DNA from: Streptomyces pyxinicus | GTDB lineage: Bacteria; Actinomycetota; Actinomycetes; Streptomycetales; Streptomycetaceae | Reading direction: 5' to 3' | Assembly (NCBI RefSeq): GCF_024753135.1 | Contig: NZ_JANUGP010000016.1 | Coordinates: forward strand, 108,448 to 172,447 | DNA: 64,000 nt | Shown here: positions 42,162 to 50,332 of the stretch, one piece after another | Position numbering within the stretch: the stretch's first letter is position 1 | Layout of the letters: each line of letters starts with the position of its first letter | Program-made: the position numbers and the translations under genes | Notes under the pieces: model-generated | What the model saw: only the letters and a program-made list of their open reading frames with translations | Databases searched by the model: none | What the model was told of the DNA's origin: nothing

Positions 42162-42620
42162 TCAGTCGCGGATGACGTTCGCGGTCAGCACACGGAGCAG
42201 GTGCTTGACCGTGGCGTCCTGCTCGACGGTCAGTCCCATGGCGTCACCGATGGCCGACGGGACCGTCCGGGCCCTGTCGCGGAGATCCGCGCCGGCCGGG
42301 GTGAGGCGGACGACGACGGAGCGCTCGTCGTCGGTGCGCCGCCGGCGCTCGATCAGTCCGCCGGCCTCCAGGCGCTTGAGCAGCGGGGAGAGCGTGCTGG
42401 ACTCCAGCTGGAGTGCGGAGCCCAGCTCCCGGACCGAGACCGCGTCCTGCTCCCACAGCGCCAGCATGACGAGGTACTGCGGGTAGGTGAGTCCCAGCTC
42501 CTCCAGCAGCGGCCGGTACCGGGCGATGACCGAGCGCGAGGCGGCGTAGAGGGCGAAGCAGAGCTGGTCCTGGAGCAGGAGAGAGCCCTGTTCTGCGGCG
42601 CGGTGCGCGTCCGGGTCCAT
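42162..42620 (-). CDS. MarR-family transcriptional regulator, 152 aa
   Basis: A winged helix of the OhrR/MarR type: LGLTYPQYLVMLALWEQDAVSVRELGSALQLESSTLSPLLKRLEAGGLIERRR (about residues 43-95), with the wing RTDDERSVVVRLTPAG. An N-terminal Cys (QLCFALYAASR) stands at the position where peroxide-sensing OhrR proteins have their reactive cysteine, so redox control is possible. It is divergent from an alpha/beta hydrolase, with two copies of an 11-bp motif between them. Confidence 0.9.
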   Translation of the reverse strand: MDPDAHRAAEQGSLLLQDQLCFALYAASRSVIARYRPLLEELGLTYPQYLVMLALWEQDAVSVRELGSALQLESSTLSPLLKRLEAGGLIERRRRTDDERSVVVRLTPAGADLRDRARTVPSAIGDAMGLTVEQDATVKHLLRVLTANVIRD

Positions 42621-42677
42621 GACTTCGGTCCAAACGTCGGGAAGTAACCGTTGTGACCCTACCAGTCTCAGCGCCCT

Positions 42678-42718
42678 CGACTAAGTCGCTACCGATTCAG
42701 TTGTGCACGACTTAATCG
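42678..42718. promoter_or_regulatory. two inverted copies of an 11-bp motif, MarR operator candidates
   Basis: CGACTAAGTCG (42678-42688, itself palindromic around a central A) recurs in inverted form as CGACTTAATCG (42708-42718, reverse complement CGATTAAGTCG, one mismatch). Centres are 30 bp apart, about three helical turns. They lie between the MarR start (42620) and the hydrolase start (42792). Confidence 0.62.
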
Positions 42719-42791
42719 CACAGTACTGTTGCCCTCGTTCCGCCGGACGGCCTCCCCGGCCGCCGTCACGTCCCTGAGCGAGGAGCACCCC

Positions 42792-43757
42792 ATGTCCGAG
42801 TCCACCGTCCGCCCCGTACTGGAGCCGGCCGCCGCCGCCTTCGCCGAGGCCACCGCGAACCCGCCGTACCTCTTCGACCTCGGCCCGGCCGAGGGCCGCA
42901 AGGCCGTCGACGAGGTGCAGTCCGGGGAGATCGACAAGCCGCGGATTACCGAGGAGTGGGTCACCGTCCAGGGCGGACCCACCGGATCGGTCAGAGCCCG
43001 CGTCGTGCGGCCGGCCGGCGCCGAGGGGACGCTGCCGGTGATCCTCTACATCCACGGCGCCGGCTGGGTGTTCGGCAACGCCCACACCCACGACCGCCTG
43101 GTGCGCGAACTGGCCGCCGGCTCCCGGGCGGCCGTGGTCTTCCCCGAGTACGACCTGTCTCCGGAAGCCCGCTACCCGGTCGCGATCGAGCAGAACTACG
43201 CCGTCGCCCGGTGGATCGTCCGCGAGGGCGCGGCCCACGGCCTGGACGCGGCCCGGATCGCGGTGGCCGGCGACTCCGTCGGCGGCAACATGTCCGCCGC
43301 GCTGACCCTGATGGCCAAGGAACGCGGCGACGTCCCGCTGGTCCAGCAGGTGCTGTTCTACCCCGTGACCGACGCGGCCTTCGACACCGGCTCCTACCAC
43401 CAGTTCGCGGAAGGGTACTTCCTGCGCCGCGACGCCATGCGGTGGTTCTGGGACCAGTACACCACCGACGAGGGCGCGCGAGCCGAGATCACCGCCTCAC
43501 CGCTGCGCGCCACCACCGACCAACTGCGGGGCCTGCCCCCGGCCTTGGTGATCACCGCCGAGGCCGACGTGCTGCGCGACGAGGGCGAGGCCTACGCCGC
43601 CAAGCTGCGGCAGGCCGGCGTCCCGGTCACGGCCGTGCGCTACCAGGGCGTCATCCACGACTTCGTCATGCTCAACGCCCTGCGGGACACCCATGCCGCG
43701 GAAGCCGCCATCGGCCAGGCCGTCGCCATCCTGCGCACGGCCCTCGGCACCGTGTGA
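42792..43757 (+). CDS. alpha/beta hydrolase, hormone-sensitive lipase-like, 321 aa
   Basis: This is an esterase/lipase of the HSL (family IV) type. The oxyanion motif HGGG reads IHGAGWVFGN, the nucleophile elbow is VAGDSVGGNM, the acid is in ITAEADVLRDEGEAYA, and the His is in GVIHDFVML. Length (321 aa) is typical and there is no signal peptide, so it acts in the cytoplasm. The substrate is unknown. ATG 42792 follows GAGGAGC. It is probably repressed by the divergent MarR protein through the sites at 42678-42718. Confidence 0.9.
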   Translation: MSESTVRPVLEPAAAAFAEATANPPYLFDLGPAEGRKAVDEVQSGEIDKPRITEEWVTVQGGPTGSVRARVVRPAGAEGTLPVILYIHGAGWVFGNAHTHDRLVRELAAGSRAAVVFPEYDLSPEARYPVAIEQNYAVARWIVREGAAHGLDAARIAVAGDSVGGNMSAALTLMAKERGDVPLVQQVLFYPVTDAAFDTGSYHQFAEGYFLRRDAMRWFWDQYTTDEGARAEITASPLRATTDQLRGLPPALVITAEADVLRDEGEAYAAKLRQAGVPVTAVRYQGVIHDFVMLNALRDTHAAEAAIGQAVAILRTALGTV

Positions 43758-43949
43758 CCCGGCCGTCCCCTCCGTGAGGCGCAGGCGGGCCGCGACGCGC
43801 TTGCCGACCGGAGCGGGGCGGGCTTCGAGGCTGTGGGCGACGGCCTTGACGGTCTCCGGGCCATGCCGCCCGATCCGGTCCGCGTCGGCGGCCCCAACCT
43901 CCTCCGGCACCGTTTCGGGCGCGGTGCTCGGTGTGCCAGTATCGTGCGC

Positions 43950-44327
43950 GTGGCCGAGGAAGCGAAGGCGGGGGCCGGAGGGGCCGCGGTGCCCGGTCCG
44001 CTGTCGGTAACCTCGGCCATGAGGGGTGACATCCGTGTCCTGACCGTGAGCGGTGAGATCGACCGTGACACCGGCGGGACGCTCCGGGAGGCCCTGGACG
44101 CCTCCACGACCACTCACCCGCGCGTGGTGGCGGACTTCCAGCGGGTCTCGTTCATGGACTCCAGCGGCATCAGCATCCTCCTGACCGCTCACCGTGCCCT
44201 CACCGCGGCGGGCGGCTGGCTGCGGCTGGCCGCGCCCTCGGAGTTCATCTGGCGGACGGTACGGATCGTCGGCCTCGACACGGTCGTCGACTGCTTTCCC
44301 ACCCTGGGCGAGGCCCTCGACCGCTGA
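43950..44327 (+). CDS. STAS-domain anti-sigma factor antagonist, 125 aa
   Basis: The STAS fold is shown by IRVLTVSGEIDRDTGGTLREAL, then VVADFQRVSFMDSSGISILLTAHRAL, where the DSSG Ser is the residue phosphorylated by partner anti-sigma kinases in the SpoIIAA/RsbV group. It would bind and neutralise an anti-sigma factor when unphosphorylated. No kinase or sigma gene adjoins it. The start is uncertain: GTG 43950 is used, with GTG 43944 and ATG 44019 as alternatives; the longer upstream frame lacks supporting codon pattern. It is convergent with the M24 gene. Confidence 0.78.
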   Translation: MAEEAKAGAGGAAVPGPLSVTSAMRGDIRVLTVSGEIDRDTGGTLREALDASTTTHPRVVADFQRVSFMDSSGISILLTAHRALTAAGGWLRLAAPSEFIWRTVRIVGLDTVVDCFPTLGEALDR

Positions 44328-44343
44328 GGCCGGCCGGCTGTTC

Positions 44344-45057
44344 TCAGGCCAGGTCGAGCAGCTGCTCGTAGAAGCCGCCGAAGCCCCGCGCCCGGTCCAC
44401 CAGGTGGAGTTCGAGGATCCAGTGGCAGGTGCGCCCGGTGCGGTCCGTGCGGCGCAGCGGGGTGGTGTTCTCCGGCGTGATGTAGGACTCCGCCTTCGCG
44501 CCGTCGTTGACCTCGTGGGGGAACTCGCCGACGAGGTGGCCCGCGTGCCAGATGCCGATCTCCCAGCCGGCGTCGCGCGCCAGACGGTCCACCTCCGCGT
44601 GGAGCTGCCGGCCCGTGATGGCGGGGTCGGCGGCGAAGGCGGCCCGGCCCGCGGCGAAGATCCGGGGCAGGTCGTCGCGCAGCCGGTGCTTGAGCGGGTC
44701 GTCGCCGAAGACGTAGGTGCGGCCGAAGTCCGCCTCGTACTCCTCGAAGATCGGGCCGAAGTCCGCGAACGCGATGTCGTCCTCGCCGATGGTGCGGTCC
44801 GGCGGGTTCTCCCGGTACGGGAGCAGGGTGTTGGGGCCCGAGCGGATGATGCGCTTGTGCCAGTGCTTGGTGGTGCCGAACATCTCGTTGGCCAGATCGC
44901 GGATACGGTCGCTGACCTCGCGCTCGCCCGCGCCGGGTGCCACCAGGCCGCGTGCGGCGACCTCGTCGAAGAGGGCGATCGCCTTCTCCTGTGCCGCGAC
45001 GAGTCCGGCGGCCCGGCTGCCGTCGTCAGGCCTCGCGCGGCCGTCCCCGAGCGTCAT
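44344..45057 (-). CDS. M24-family (creatinase/aminopeptidase fold) protein, 237 aa
   Basis: This has the pita-bread fold of methionine aminopeptidase/creatinase/prolidase enzymes. Metal ligand positions are readable: Asp in FADFGP, Asp in YEADFGRTYVFG, His in WHAGHLVGEFPHE and Glu in ILELHLVD. At 237 aa only the catalytic domain is present. Substrate is unknown. ATG 45057 is preceded by GGGGGAA. It lies 114 bp downstream of the XRE-cupin regulator gene in the same direction, and the two may be co-transcribed. Confidence 0.82.
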   Translation of the reverse strand: MTLGDGRARPDDGSRAAGLVAAQEKAIALFDEVAARGLVAPGAGEREVSDRIRDLANEMFGTTKHWHKRIIRSGPNTLLPYRENPPDRTIGEDDIAFADFGPIFEEYEADFGRTYVFGDDPLKHRLRDDLPRIFAAGRAAFAADPAITGRQLHAEVDRLARDAGWEIGIWHAGHLVGEFPHEVNDGAKAESYITPENTTPLRRTDRTGRTCHWILELHLVDRARGFGGFYEQLLDLA

Positions 45058-45171
45058 CGCGTTCCCCCGTCTGTCTCTGCCGACGTGACCTGGCACATCC
45101 TCGCATATGCCAGGCTTCGCCCGGGAAAAGGCCGCACGTACGGCCGGGGCGGGCCCGGGCGTGCCCCCGGA

Positions 45172-45768
45172 TCAGGGGCCGGTGTCGTCGAGGATCTGCA
45201 CGTGGTCCGCGATGCCGACGACCACGACCCGGGTGCCCGGCTCCAAGGGACGCCAGCGGTGCGGGAGTTCGGCGGCGCAGTAGAGGGTGTCGCCGCGCCG
45301 GAGGAGATGCCGGGCGCCGTCCGCCTCGACCTCGGCCGAGCCGTCCGCCACGTAGAGGACCTCGTCGCCTCGGTGGCGGTACTCCCGGCCCCAGTCGTGG
45401 TCGCCGGTGAACTCCAGGGCGTGCAGCCGCTGCCGGCCACGGACCAGGGGCCGTACGCCGCCCCGCGTGGCCGGCTCGGTGTCGCCGCGCACGACGTCCA
45501 CGGGGCGGGGCGCCTGGGCCGAGGCCAGCAGTTGGACGGCGGTGGTGTCCAGGGCGTCGGCGATGCGCTGGAGCGAACTCATGCTGGGGCGCGAGCGGCC
45601 GTTCTCGACCTGGCTGAGGAAGGGGACGGAGACCCCGGCGCGGCGGGCCACCTCCGCGAGGGTCAGCTCCAGGGCGCGGCGCCTGCGCCGGATGCCGGGT
45701 CCCACCCGCGGTGTGTCGTCGCCGCCGGCCCCTGTGCCGGCGCTGCTGCCGCCCTTGCCGCCGTTCAT
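45172..45768 (-). CDS. XRE-family regulator with C-terminal cupin sensor, 198 aa
   Basis: The N-terminal HTH_3 is LTLAEVARRAGVSVPFLSQVENGRSRPSMSSLQRIADAL (about residues 35-73). A cupin domain follows (about 115-190) with WGREYRHRGDEVLYVADGSAEV and a second motif DTLYCAAELPHRWRPLE. Such proteins sense a small ligand in the cupin pocket. It is divergent from an arylsulfotransferase-like/permease operon, its probable target. ATG 45768. Confidence 0.9.
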   Translation of the reverse strand: MNGGKGGSSAGTGAGGDDTPRVGPGIRRRRRALELTLAEVARRAGVSVPFLSQVENGRSRPSMSSLQRIADALDTTAVQLLASAQAPRPVDVVRGDTEPATRGGVRPLVRGRQRLHALEFTGDHDWGREYRHRGDEVLYVADGSAEVEADGARHLLRRGDTLYCAAELPHRWRPLEPGTRVVVVGIADHVQILDDTGP

Positions 45769-45841
45769 GAACTTGTAACGCCCTTCCGCCGCCGAGCCCG
45801 TTCCCGAGCACCCTATGCCGTGGTTAACTCCTTCACCGCTG

Positions 45842-45856
45842 CTTAAGAAAGTTAAG
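45842..45856. promoter_or_regulatory. inverted repeat between XRE-cupin and sulfotransferase-like genes
   Basis: CTTAA-GAAAG-TTAAG lies 15 bp before the rightward start and 74 bp from the leftward start, with GTTAAC about 20 bp to its left. These TTAA elements are unusual in this GC-rich DNA and are candidates for the regulator's binding site. Confidence 0.5.
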
Positions 45857-45870
45857 TAAAGGGGGCCTCC

Positions 45871-46989
45871 ATGGCTCGTGTGGACCAGAACCAGCGGCGC
45901 CGCCGCGGGACCGGCCTGATCGCCCTGGACGAGGACGCCTCGTACGGCGGCTACACCTTGTTCGCGCCGCTGACCGGCGGCGGCGCCGTCTACCTGATCG
46001 ATCTGCGCGGTGCGGTCGTCCACCGGTGGGACCTGCCGCACCGGCCCGGCCGGCACGCCCGGATCCTCCCGAACGGCAACCTCGCCCACAACGGCGTCCT
46101 GCCCGGCGAGCCGGCCCTGTTCCCGATGTGGCACAAGTACCGCGGCGGCCTGATGCGGGAGATCGCCCCGGACGGGACGGTCCTGCGCGAGCACCGCGAC
46201 CCGCTGCAGCACCACGACGCCCATCACTACGGCGACGGCCGGCTGCTGTACACCGCCCTGGAACCGCTCACCGGTGCGGCGGCCGCGGCCGTGCGGGGCG
46301 GTGTGCCCGGCTCCGAGGCGGACGGCGGAACCGTCTGGGCGGACACGATCGTGGAGGTCGACGCCGACGGGAACCGCACCTGGGAGTGGAGGGTCTCCGA
46401 GCGCCTCGACCGGGACGCCTTCCCGCTCCACCCCGACTACGCCCGCGAGCACTACCCGCTGATCAACAGCGTGCTGCCGCTCGCCGACGGGAACGTCCTC
46501 GCCAGCTTCCGCTCGGTCTCCGCGGTCGTCGTCATCGAGCGCGCCACCGGCGACATCGTGTGGCGCTCCGAGCCGGGCGTGGTCTCACAGCAGCACTGCC
46601 CGACCGAGCTGCCGAACGGCGACTTCCTCGTCTTCGACAACGGCGTCTTCCGGCCGGGGTCGGACGTGCCGTTCAGCCGGGTCGTCGAGATCGGGCGCGC
46701 GAGCGGCGAGGTCGTGTGGGAGTACCAGGACCCGGCGCGCGAGTCGTTCTTCGCGCCGTTCATGGGCAGCGCCCAGCGCCTCCCGAACGGCAACACCCTG
46801 GTCACCGACTCCCCCGCCGGCCGCCTCTTCGAGGTGACCCGGGACGGCTACCTGTGCTGGGAGTACGTGGTCCCGTACTTCGGCGGCTACCAGGAGAGCG
46901 ACGTACGGCGGCTGTTCCCGTCCGAACCCAACGCGGTCTTCCGCTCCTACCGCTACTCCGCGGCCGAACTGCCGTGGCTGAACCGGTGA
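45871..46989 (+). CDS. arylsulfotransferase (ASST)-like beta-propeller protein, 372 aa
   Basis: The protein follows the ASST propeller pattern with repeated G-N turns: RHARILPNGNLAHNG, QHHDAHHYGDGRLLY, SVLPLADGNVLASFR, PTELPNGDFLVFDNG, AQRLPNGNTLVTDSPAGRLFEV and a Trp-rich strand TWEWRVSERLDRD. ASST enzymes move sulfate between phenols via a sulfo-His; His residues at QHHDAHH are candidates, but no signal peptide is present, unlike periplasmic ASST, so the activity is uncertain. It overlaps the permease start by 4 nt (GTGA) and is coupled to it. Confidence 0.78.
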   Translation: MARVDQNQRRRRGTGLIALDEDASYGGYTLFAPLTGGGAVYLIDLRGAVVHRWDLPHRPGRHARILPNGNLAHNGVLPGEPALFPMWHKYRGGLMREIAPDGTVLREHRDPLQHHDAHHYGDGRLLYTALEPLTGAAAAAVRGGVPGSEADGGTVWADTIVEVDADGNRTWEWRVSERLDRDAFPLHPDYAREHYPLINSVLPLADGNVLASFRSVSAVVVIERATGDIVWRSEPGVVSQQHCPTELPNGDFLVFDNGVFRPGSDVPFSRVVEIGRASGEVVWEYQDPARESFFAPFMGSAQRLPNGNTLVTDSPAGRLFEVTRDGYLCWEYVVPYFGGYQESDVRRLFPSEPNAVFRSYRYSAAELPWLNR

Positions 46990-48347
46990 CCGCCACGACG
47001 GCGCCGGCCGTGGAACCGGTCGACGAGTGGCTGCCGCTCCGGCGTCTCGCGCCGCTCGCCTGCCAGCACCTGCTGGCCGGTGTGGCCGCGCCCGTGTCCT
47101 CGGCCATCCTCGTCGCCACGACCCTGAAGCTGTCGGCCGGGCAGACCGCGTCCCTGCTCAGCGCGACGCTGGTGCTGTGCGGGGTGGGCGCGCTGGCCCA
47201 GTCCGTGGGGGTGCGTGCCCTGCGCGTCGGCGCCCGGCTGCCCTTCCTGATGCTGCCGGGCGGCGCCGCGGTGGCGATCTTCCTCCAGATCGCGCGGGAG
47301 TACGGCCCGGCGACCGCGTCCGGCTCGGTGCTGCTCGCCGCCGCGTTCCTGCTCTGTGTGCTGCCCTTCTACGGGCGCCTGATACGGCTCTTCCCGCCGC
47401 TGGTGATGAGCACGGCCGTGGTCCTCATCGGCATCAACATGATCAAGGTGACCGCGCCGATGGTCGCCTCGGGGCCGGCCCTCGGCTTCGCGACGCTCGC
47501 CGTCATCGCCCTCTTCTTCCTCGTCCTGCGCGGTGTGTGGCGGCAGTTGGCGGTGTTGCTCGGCCTGGCCGGCGGGACGCTGGTCGCGGTGCTCACCGGC
47601 ACCGAGCCGCACATGGCGCACGGCGGTGCGTTCGCGCTGCCCGACCCCTTCCCGTACGGGCCGCCGCACTTCGACCTGCTCGCCTCCGTACCGCTGCTGG
47701 TCTTCGCGCTCGCCTCGCTCGCCGAGGCCACCGGGCAGACCGTCCTCAACAGCGAGGCCGTCGGCCGCCCGGCGGACCCGGGCCGCGACGTCCCGCGCAT
47801 CGCGCGCGCCGACGCCCTCGTCTCGCTCGGCTCCGGGATCTTCGGTACGTCGCTGATGGTGACCAGCGCCGAGAACATCGGCATCGTCCAACTCACGCAC
47901 GTACGCAGCCGGTTCGTGACGGCGGCGGCCGGGGTGCTGCTGATCGTGTGCGGGCTGTTCACGCCGCTGACCCGGGCGCTCGCGGCGATCCCGGAGCCGG
48001 TGGTGGGCGCCGCGGGGCTGGTGGTCTACGCGGTGATCGCGGTCATGGGCTTCGGCATGCTCTCCCGCGCCGACCTGGCCCACGGCAGTGACGGCATCGT
48101 CGTGGCCCTCGCCCTGGTCGTGGGTTTGCTGCCGATCGTGGCGCCCGAGATGTACGCGGGTCTGCCGTCCTGGGCCCGCATCCTGTTCGGCAGCGGAGTC
48201 GCGGCCGGCGCGATCGCCGCGGTGGTGCTCAGCGCGGTGTTCCGGCTGCTGGGGCCCGACCGGGCGCCGACCGCCACCCGGCCGCGGCCCCGGCAGGACG
48301 GCATCCCGGCACCGGAGGCTCCCGGCACTCCCCCGCCGGTCAGGTAG
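46986..48347 (+). CDS. NCS2-family (uracil/xanthine-type) permease, 453 aa
   Basis: This is a polytopic proton symporter of the nucleobase-ascorbate (SLC23) family with about 12-14 hydrophobic segments. Family features include CQHLLAGVAAPVSSAILVA at the start, AIFLQIAREYG, and SLAEATGQTVLNSEAVG, where the Glu of AEATG is at the substrate-binding position of TM8, followed by GIFGTSLMVTSAENIG. NCS2 members carry uracil, xanthine, urate or related compounds; which one is not clear. The start is GTG overlapping the previous stop. It ends with an 8-nt overlap with the convergent FAD monooxygenase gene. Confidence 0.9.
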   Translation: MTATTAPAVEPVDEWLPLRRLAPLACQHLLAGVAAPVSSAILVATTLKLSAGQTASLLSATLVLCGVGALAQSVGVRALRVGARLPFLMLPGGAAVAIFLQIAREYGPATASGSVLLAAAFLLCVLPFYGRLIRLFPPLVMSTAVVLIGINMIKVTAPMVASGPALGFATLAVIALFFLVLRGVWRQLAVLLGLAGGTLVAVLTGTEPHMAHGGAFALPDPFPYGPPHFDLLASVPLLVFALASLAEATGQTVLNSEAVGRPADPGRDVPRIARADALVSLGSGIFGTSLMVTSAENIGIVQLTHVRSRFVTAAAGVLLIVCGLFTPLTRALAAIPEPVVGAAGLVVYAVIAVMGFGMLSRADLAHGSDGIVVALALVVGLLPIVAPEMYAGLPSWARILFGSGVAAGAIAAVVLSAVFRLLGPDRAPTATRPRPRQDGIPAPEAPGTPPPVR

Positions 48348-49572
48348 CGGAGGTCTCCGGTGCCGTCTCGGCGGTCGCCGTGGCGCGGCCGTGTTCGGTG
48401 GCGGCGAAGGCCCGGTTGACGAGCGGGCGGGCCGCCTTCGACTGGAGTGCGCGCATCACGAGCGCGTTGACCCGGATTCCGAGCGCCGTCTTCGGAGCCA
48501 TGGAGGCGACGCGGCCGGGCGGGAGCTGCTGCGCCGAGGCGGCCCTTGGGCGCATCGCCCGCTCGAAGTCCGCCAGGGCGGCGGGCAGCCGGCCGGTGTC
48601 GTCGGGGGCCCCGGCCGCGCGCAGCGCGGTCGCCAGTTCGGCGGCGCCGCGCAGGGCCAGGGCCGTGCCCAGACCGCTGAGCGGGCTCGCGCACCACGCG
48701 CTGTCGCCGAGCAGCACCACCCGGCCGTCGGACCACCGCGGCACGTGGATCTGGTCGAAGGTGTCCAGGGCGAAGTCGGGGGCCTGCCGGGCGGCGGCCA
48801 GGAATTCGGCGGCCCGCCAGCCGACATCGGCGAACGTGCGCTCCAGCAGGGCGAACCGGGCCTCCCGGTCCCCGCGCGGGGGCAGGGTGTCGGCGGCGAA
48901 GGTCAGGCCGATCTCCTGCTGCCCCGGGTGTCCGGGACGGGCTTCCACGCTCCGGCGGCCGGGGGCGTTGTGCGTCAGGAACCAGCCGTCCACCCGTGGC
49001 GTTCCGGGCTGTTCGGTGAGCGTGAACCAGGCGTGCGCCAGGCCGAGGGGCTTGCGGTACCGCTCCTCCGGGCCGAACCGCAGCGCGCGGACCCGCGAGT
49101 GCGCGCCGTCGGCGCCGACCACGAGGTCGAACTCCTGTTCCGCGCCGCCGCGGAACCGGGCCCGCACGCCCGTCGGGGTGTCCTCCAGCGCGTCCACGGT
49201 CTCGCCGAAGCGGTGGGTCACCCCCGGTCCGGCCGCCTCGTGGATGATCCGCGCGAGGTCGGTCCGCAGCAGCTCCTCCCGGGAGACGTAGCCGCGTCCG
49301 TCGAAGGCCTCCACGGGCATCTCGGCCAGGCGCCGCTCGTCGGCGTCGATCCATGCCGCGCCGCGCTGCGGCACGAGGCAGTCCAGGGCCTGCGGGAGCA
49401 GTCCGGTCTCGGCCAGCACCTCCCGGGAGTCTCCCCGCAGGTCGACGGTCTGACCGCCGGGGCGCGGGCCCGGGGCGATCTCGGCGACGGTGACCTGCCA
49501 GCCCTGCCGTTCCAGCAGCAGCGCGAGCGTGTCCCCCGCGATTCCGCCACCGACGACGAGTACGTGTGCCAT
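48340..49572 (-). CDS. FAD-dependent group A monooxygenase, 410 aa
   Basis: This is a flavoprotein hydroxylase of the PHBH/TetX-like group. FAD motifs are VLVVGGGIAGDTLALLL (GxGxxG), the DG motif LVVGADGAHSRVRALRFG, and VVLLGDSAWCASPLSGLGTALA (GD motif). Length is typical. The gene stands divergently from a TetR regulator with two inverted copies of an 18-bp operator between them, the standard arrangement for an inducible xenobiotic- or antibiotic-modifying monooxygenase. The substrate is unknown. ATG 49572 has a GGAGGTTCCC run just upstream. Confidence 0.9.
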   Translation of the reverse strand: MAHVLVVGGGIAGDTLALLLERQGWQVTVAEIAPGPRPGGQTVDLRGDSREVLAETGLLPQALDCLVPQRGAAWIDADERRLAEMPVEAFDGRGYVSREELLRTDLARIIHEAAGPGVTHRFGETVDALEDTPTGVRARFRGGAEQEFDLVVGADGAHSRVRALRFGPEERYRKPLGLAHAWFTLTEQPGTPRVDGWFLTHNAPGRRSVEARPGHPGQQEIGLTFAADTLPPRGDREARFALLERTFADVGWRAAEFLAAARQAPDFALDTFDQIHVPRWSDGRVVLLGDSAWCASPLSGLGTALALRGAAELATALRAAGAPDDTGRLPAALADFERAMRPRAASAQQLPPGRVASMAPKTALGIRVNALVMRALQSKAARPLVNRAFAATEHGRATATAETAPETSAT

Positions 49573-49592
49573 GGGAACCTCCGAAGCCTGAT

Positions 49593-49648
49593 GCGAATCA
49601 TTCGCGTTTAACGTAGCGCCCCTCCATCGATAAACGCAACTGTTTCGC
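49593..49648. promoter_or_regulatory. two inverted 18-bp operators for the TetR protein
   Basis: GCGAATCATTCGCGTTTA (49593-49610) is matched on the other strand by GCGAAACAGTTGCGTTTA (plus-strand coordinates 49631-49648) at 15 of 18 positions. The two copies are separated by 20 bp, in the 90-bp gap between the monooxygenase and TetR genes. The second copy covers the likely -35 zone of the TetR promoter. Confidence 0.7.
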
Positions 49649-49650
49649 GA

Positions 49651-49656
49651 TAGACT
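49651..49656 (+). promoter_or_regulatory. -10 box of the TetR gene
   Basis: TAGACT ends 6 nt before GTG 49663, indicating a leaderless transcript. It abuts the second operator copy, so self-repression is expected. Confidence 0.5.
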
Positions 49657-49662
49657 GGTGTC

Positions 49663-50235
49663 GTGACGCAAGCGACAGGAACCTCCCGACCCGGTGGCCG
49701 TACCGCCCGCACCCGCGAGTCCGTGCACCGGGCCACCCGTGAACTGCTGGCCGAATCGGCGGACGGCACCGTCGAGATCGCGGAGGTGGCGGCCCGCTCG
49801 GGCGTGCACCCCGCCACCATCTACCGGCGCTGGCGCAGCGCCGACGGCCTGATCATCGACACGATCGTGGACGAACTGGACAGCCGCTCCCCGCTGCCCG
49901 CGACCGGTGACCTGCACGCCGACCTCCTCACCTGGGTCACCAACCTCCTCACCGACCTGAACCAGCCCGGCCAACTGGCCTTCTTCCGCGCCCTGCTGCG
50001 GGCGGGCGGCGCGGGCGAGAACGGACTGGACTTCGTGGAGCCGCGGGTCCGACAGATGCAGGCCGCCCTGGACGCCGCCGGCGCCACCGCGCTGACCTGG
50101 ATGGACGTCTTCGAGCTGCTCCTGTCCCCGGCCTACGTGCGTGCCCTGCTGTCCCTGCCGATGGACCCGGCGGCCGACGCCGCCCGGCTGGTCGACAACC
50201 TCATGGCCGTCCGGTCCGCACGCGAGAGCGCCTGA
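49663..50235 (+). CDS. TetR-family transcriptional regulator, 190 aa
   Basis: The HTH is VEIAEVAARSGVHPATIYRRWRSADGLIIDTIVDEL (about residues 35-70), followed by a TetR_C_11-like helical domain. The GTG start at 49663 is fixed by the -10 box just upstream. It should repress itself and the divergent monooxygenase via the paired operators at 49593-49648. Confidence 0.9.
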   Translation: MTQATGTSRPGGRTARTRESVHRATRELLAESADGTVEIAEVAARSGVHPATIYRRWRSADGLIIDTIVDELDSRSPLPATGDLHADLLTWVTNLLTDLNQPGQLAFFRALLRAGGAGENGLDFVEPRVRQMQAALDAAGATALTWMDVFELLLSPAYVRALLSLPMDPAADAARLVDNLMAVRSARESA

Positions 50236-50332
50236 CGGACCGGCCGGCTGACGGCACGGCGGGCGAGAGCGCCCGCTGACACGCCCGGAGGCGCCTCGGA
50301 GCCGGAGAAACGGCGCTGTAGATTCACGACTC

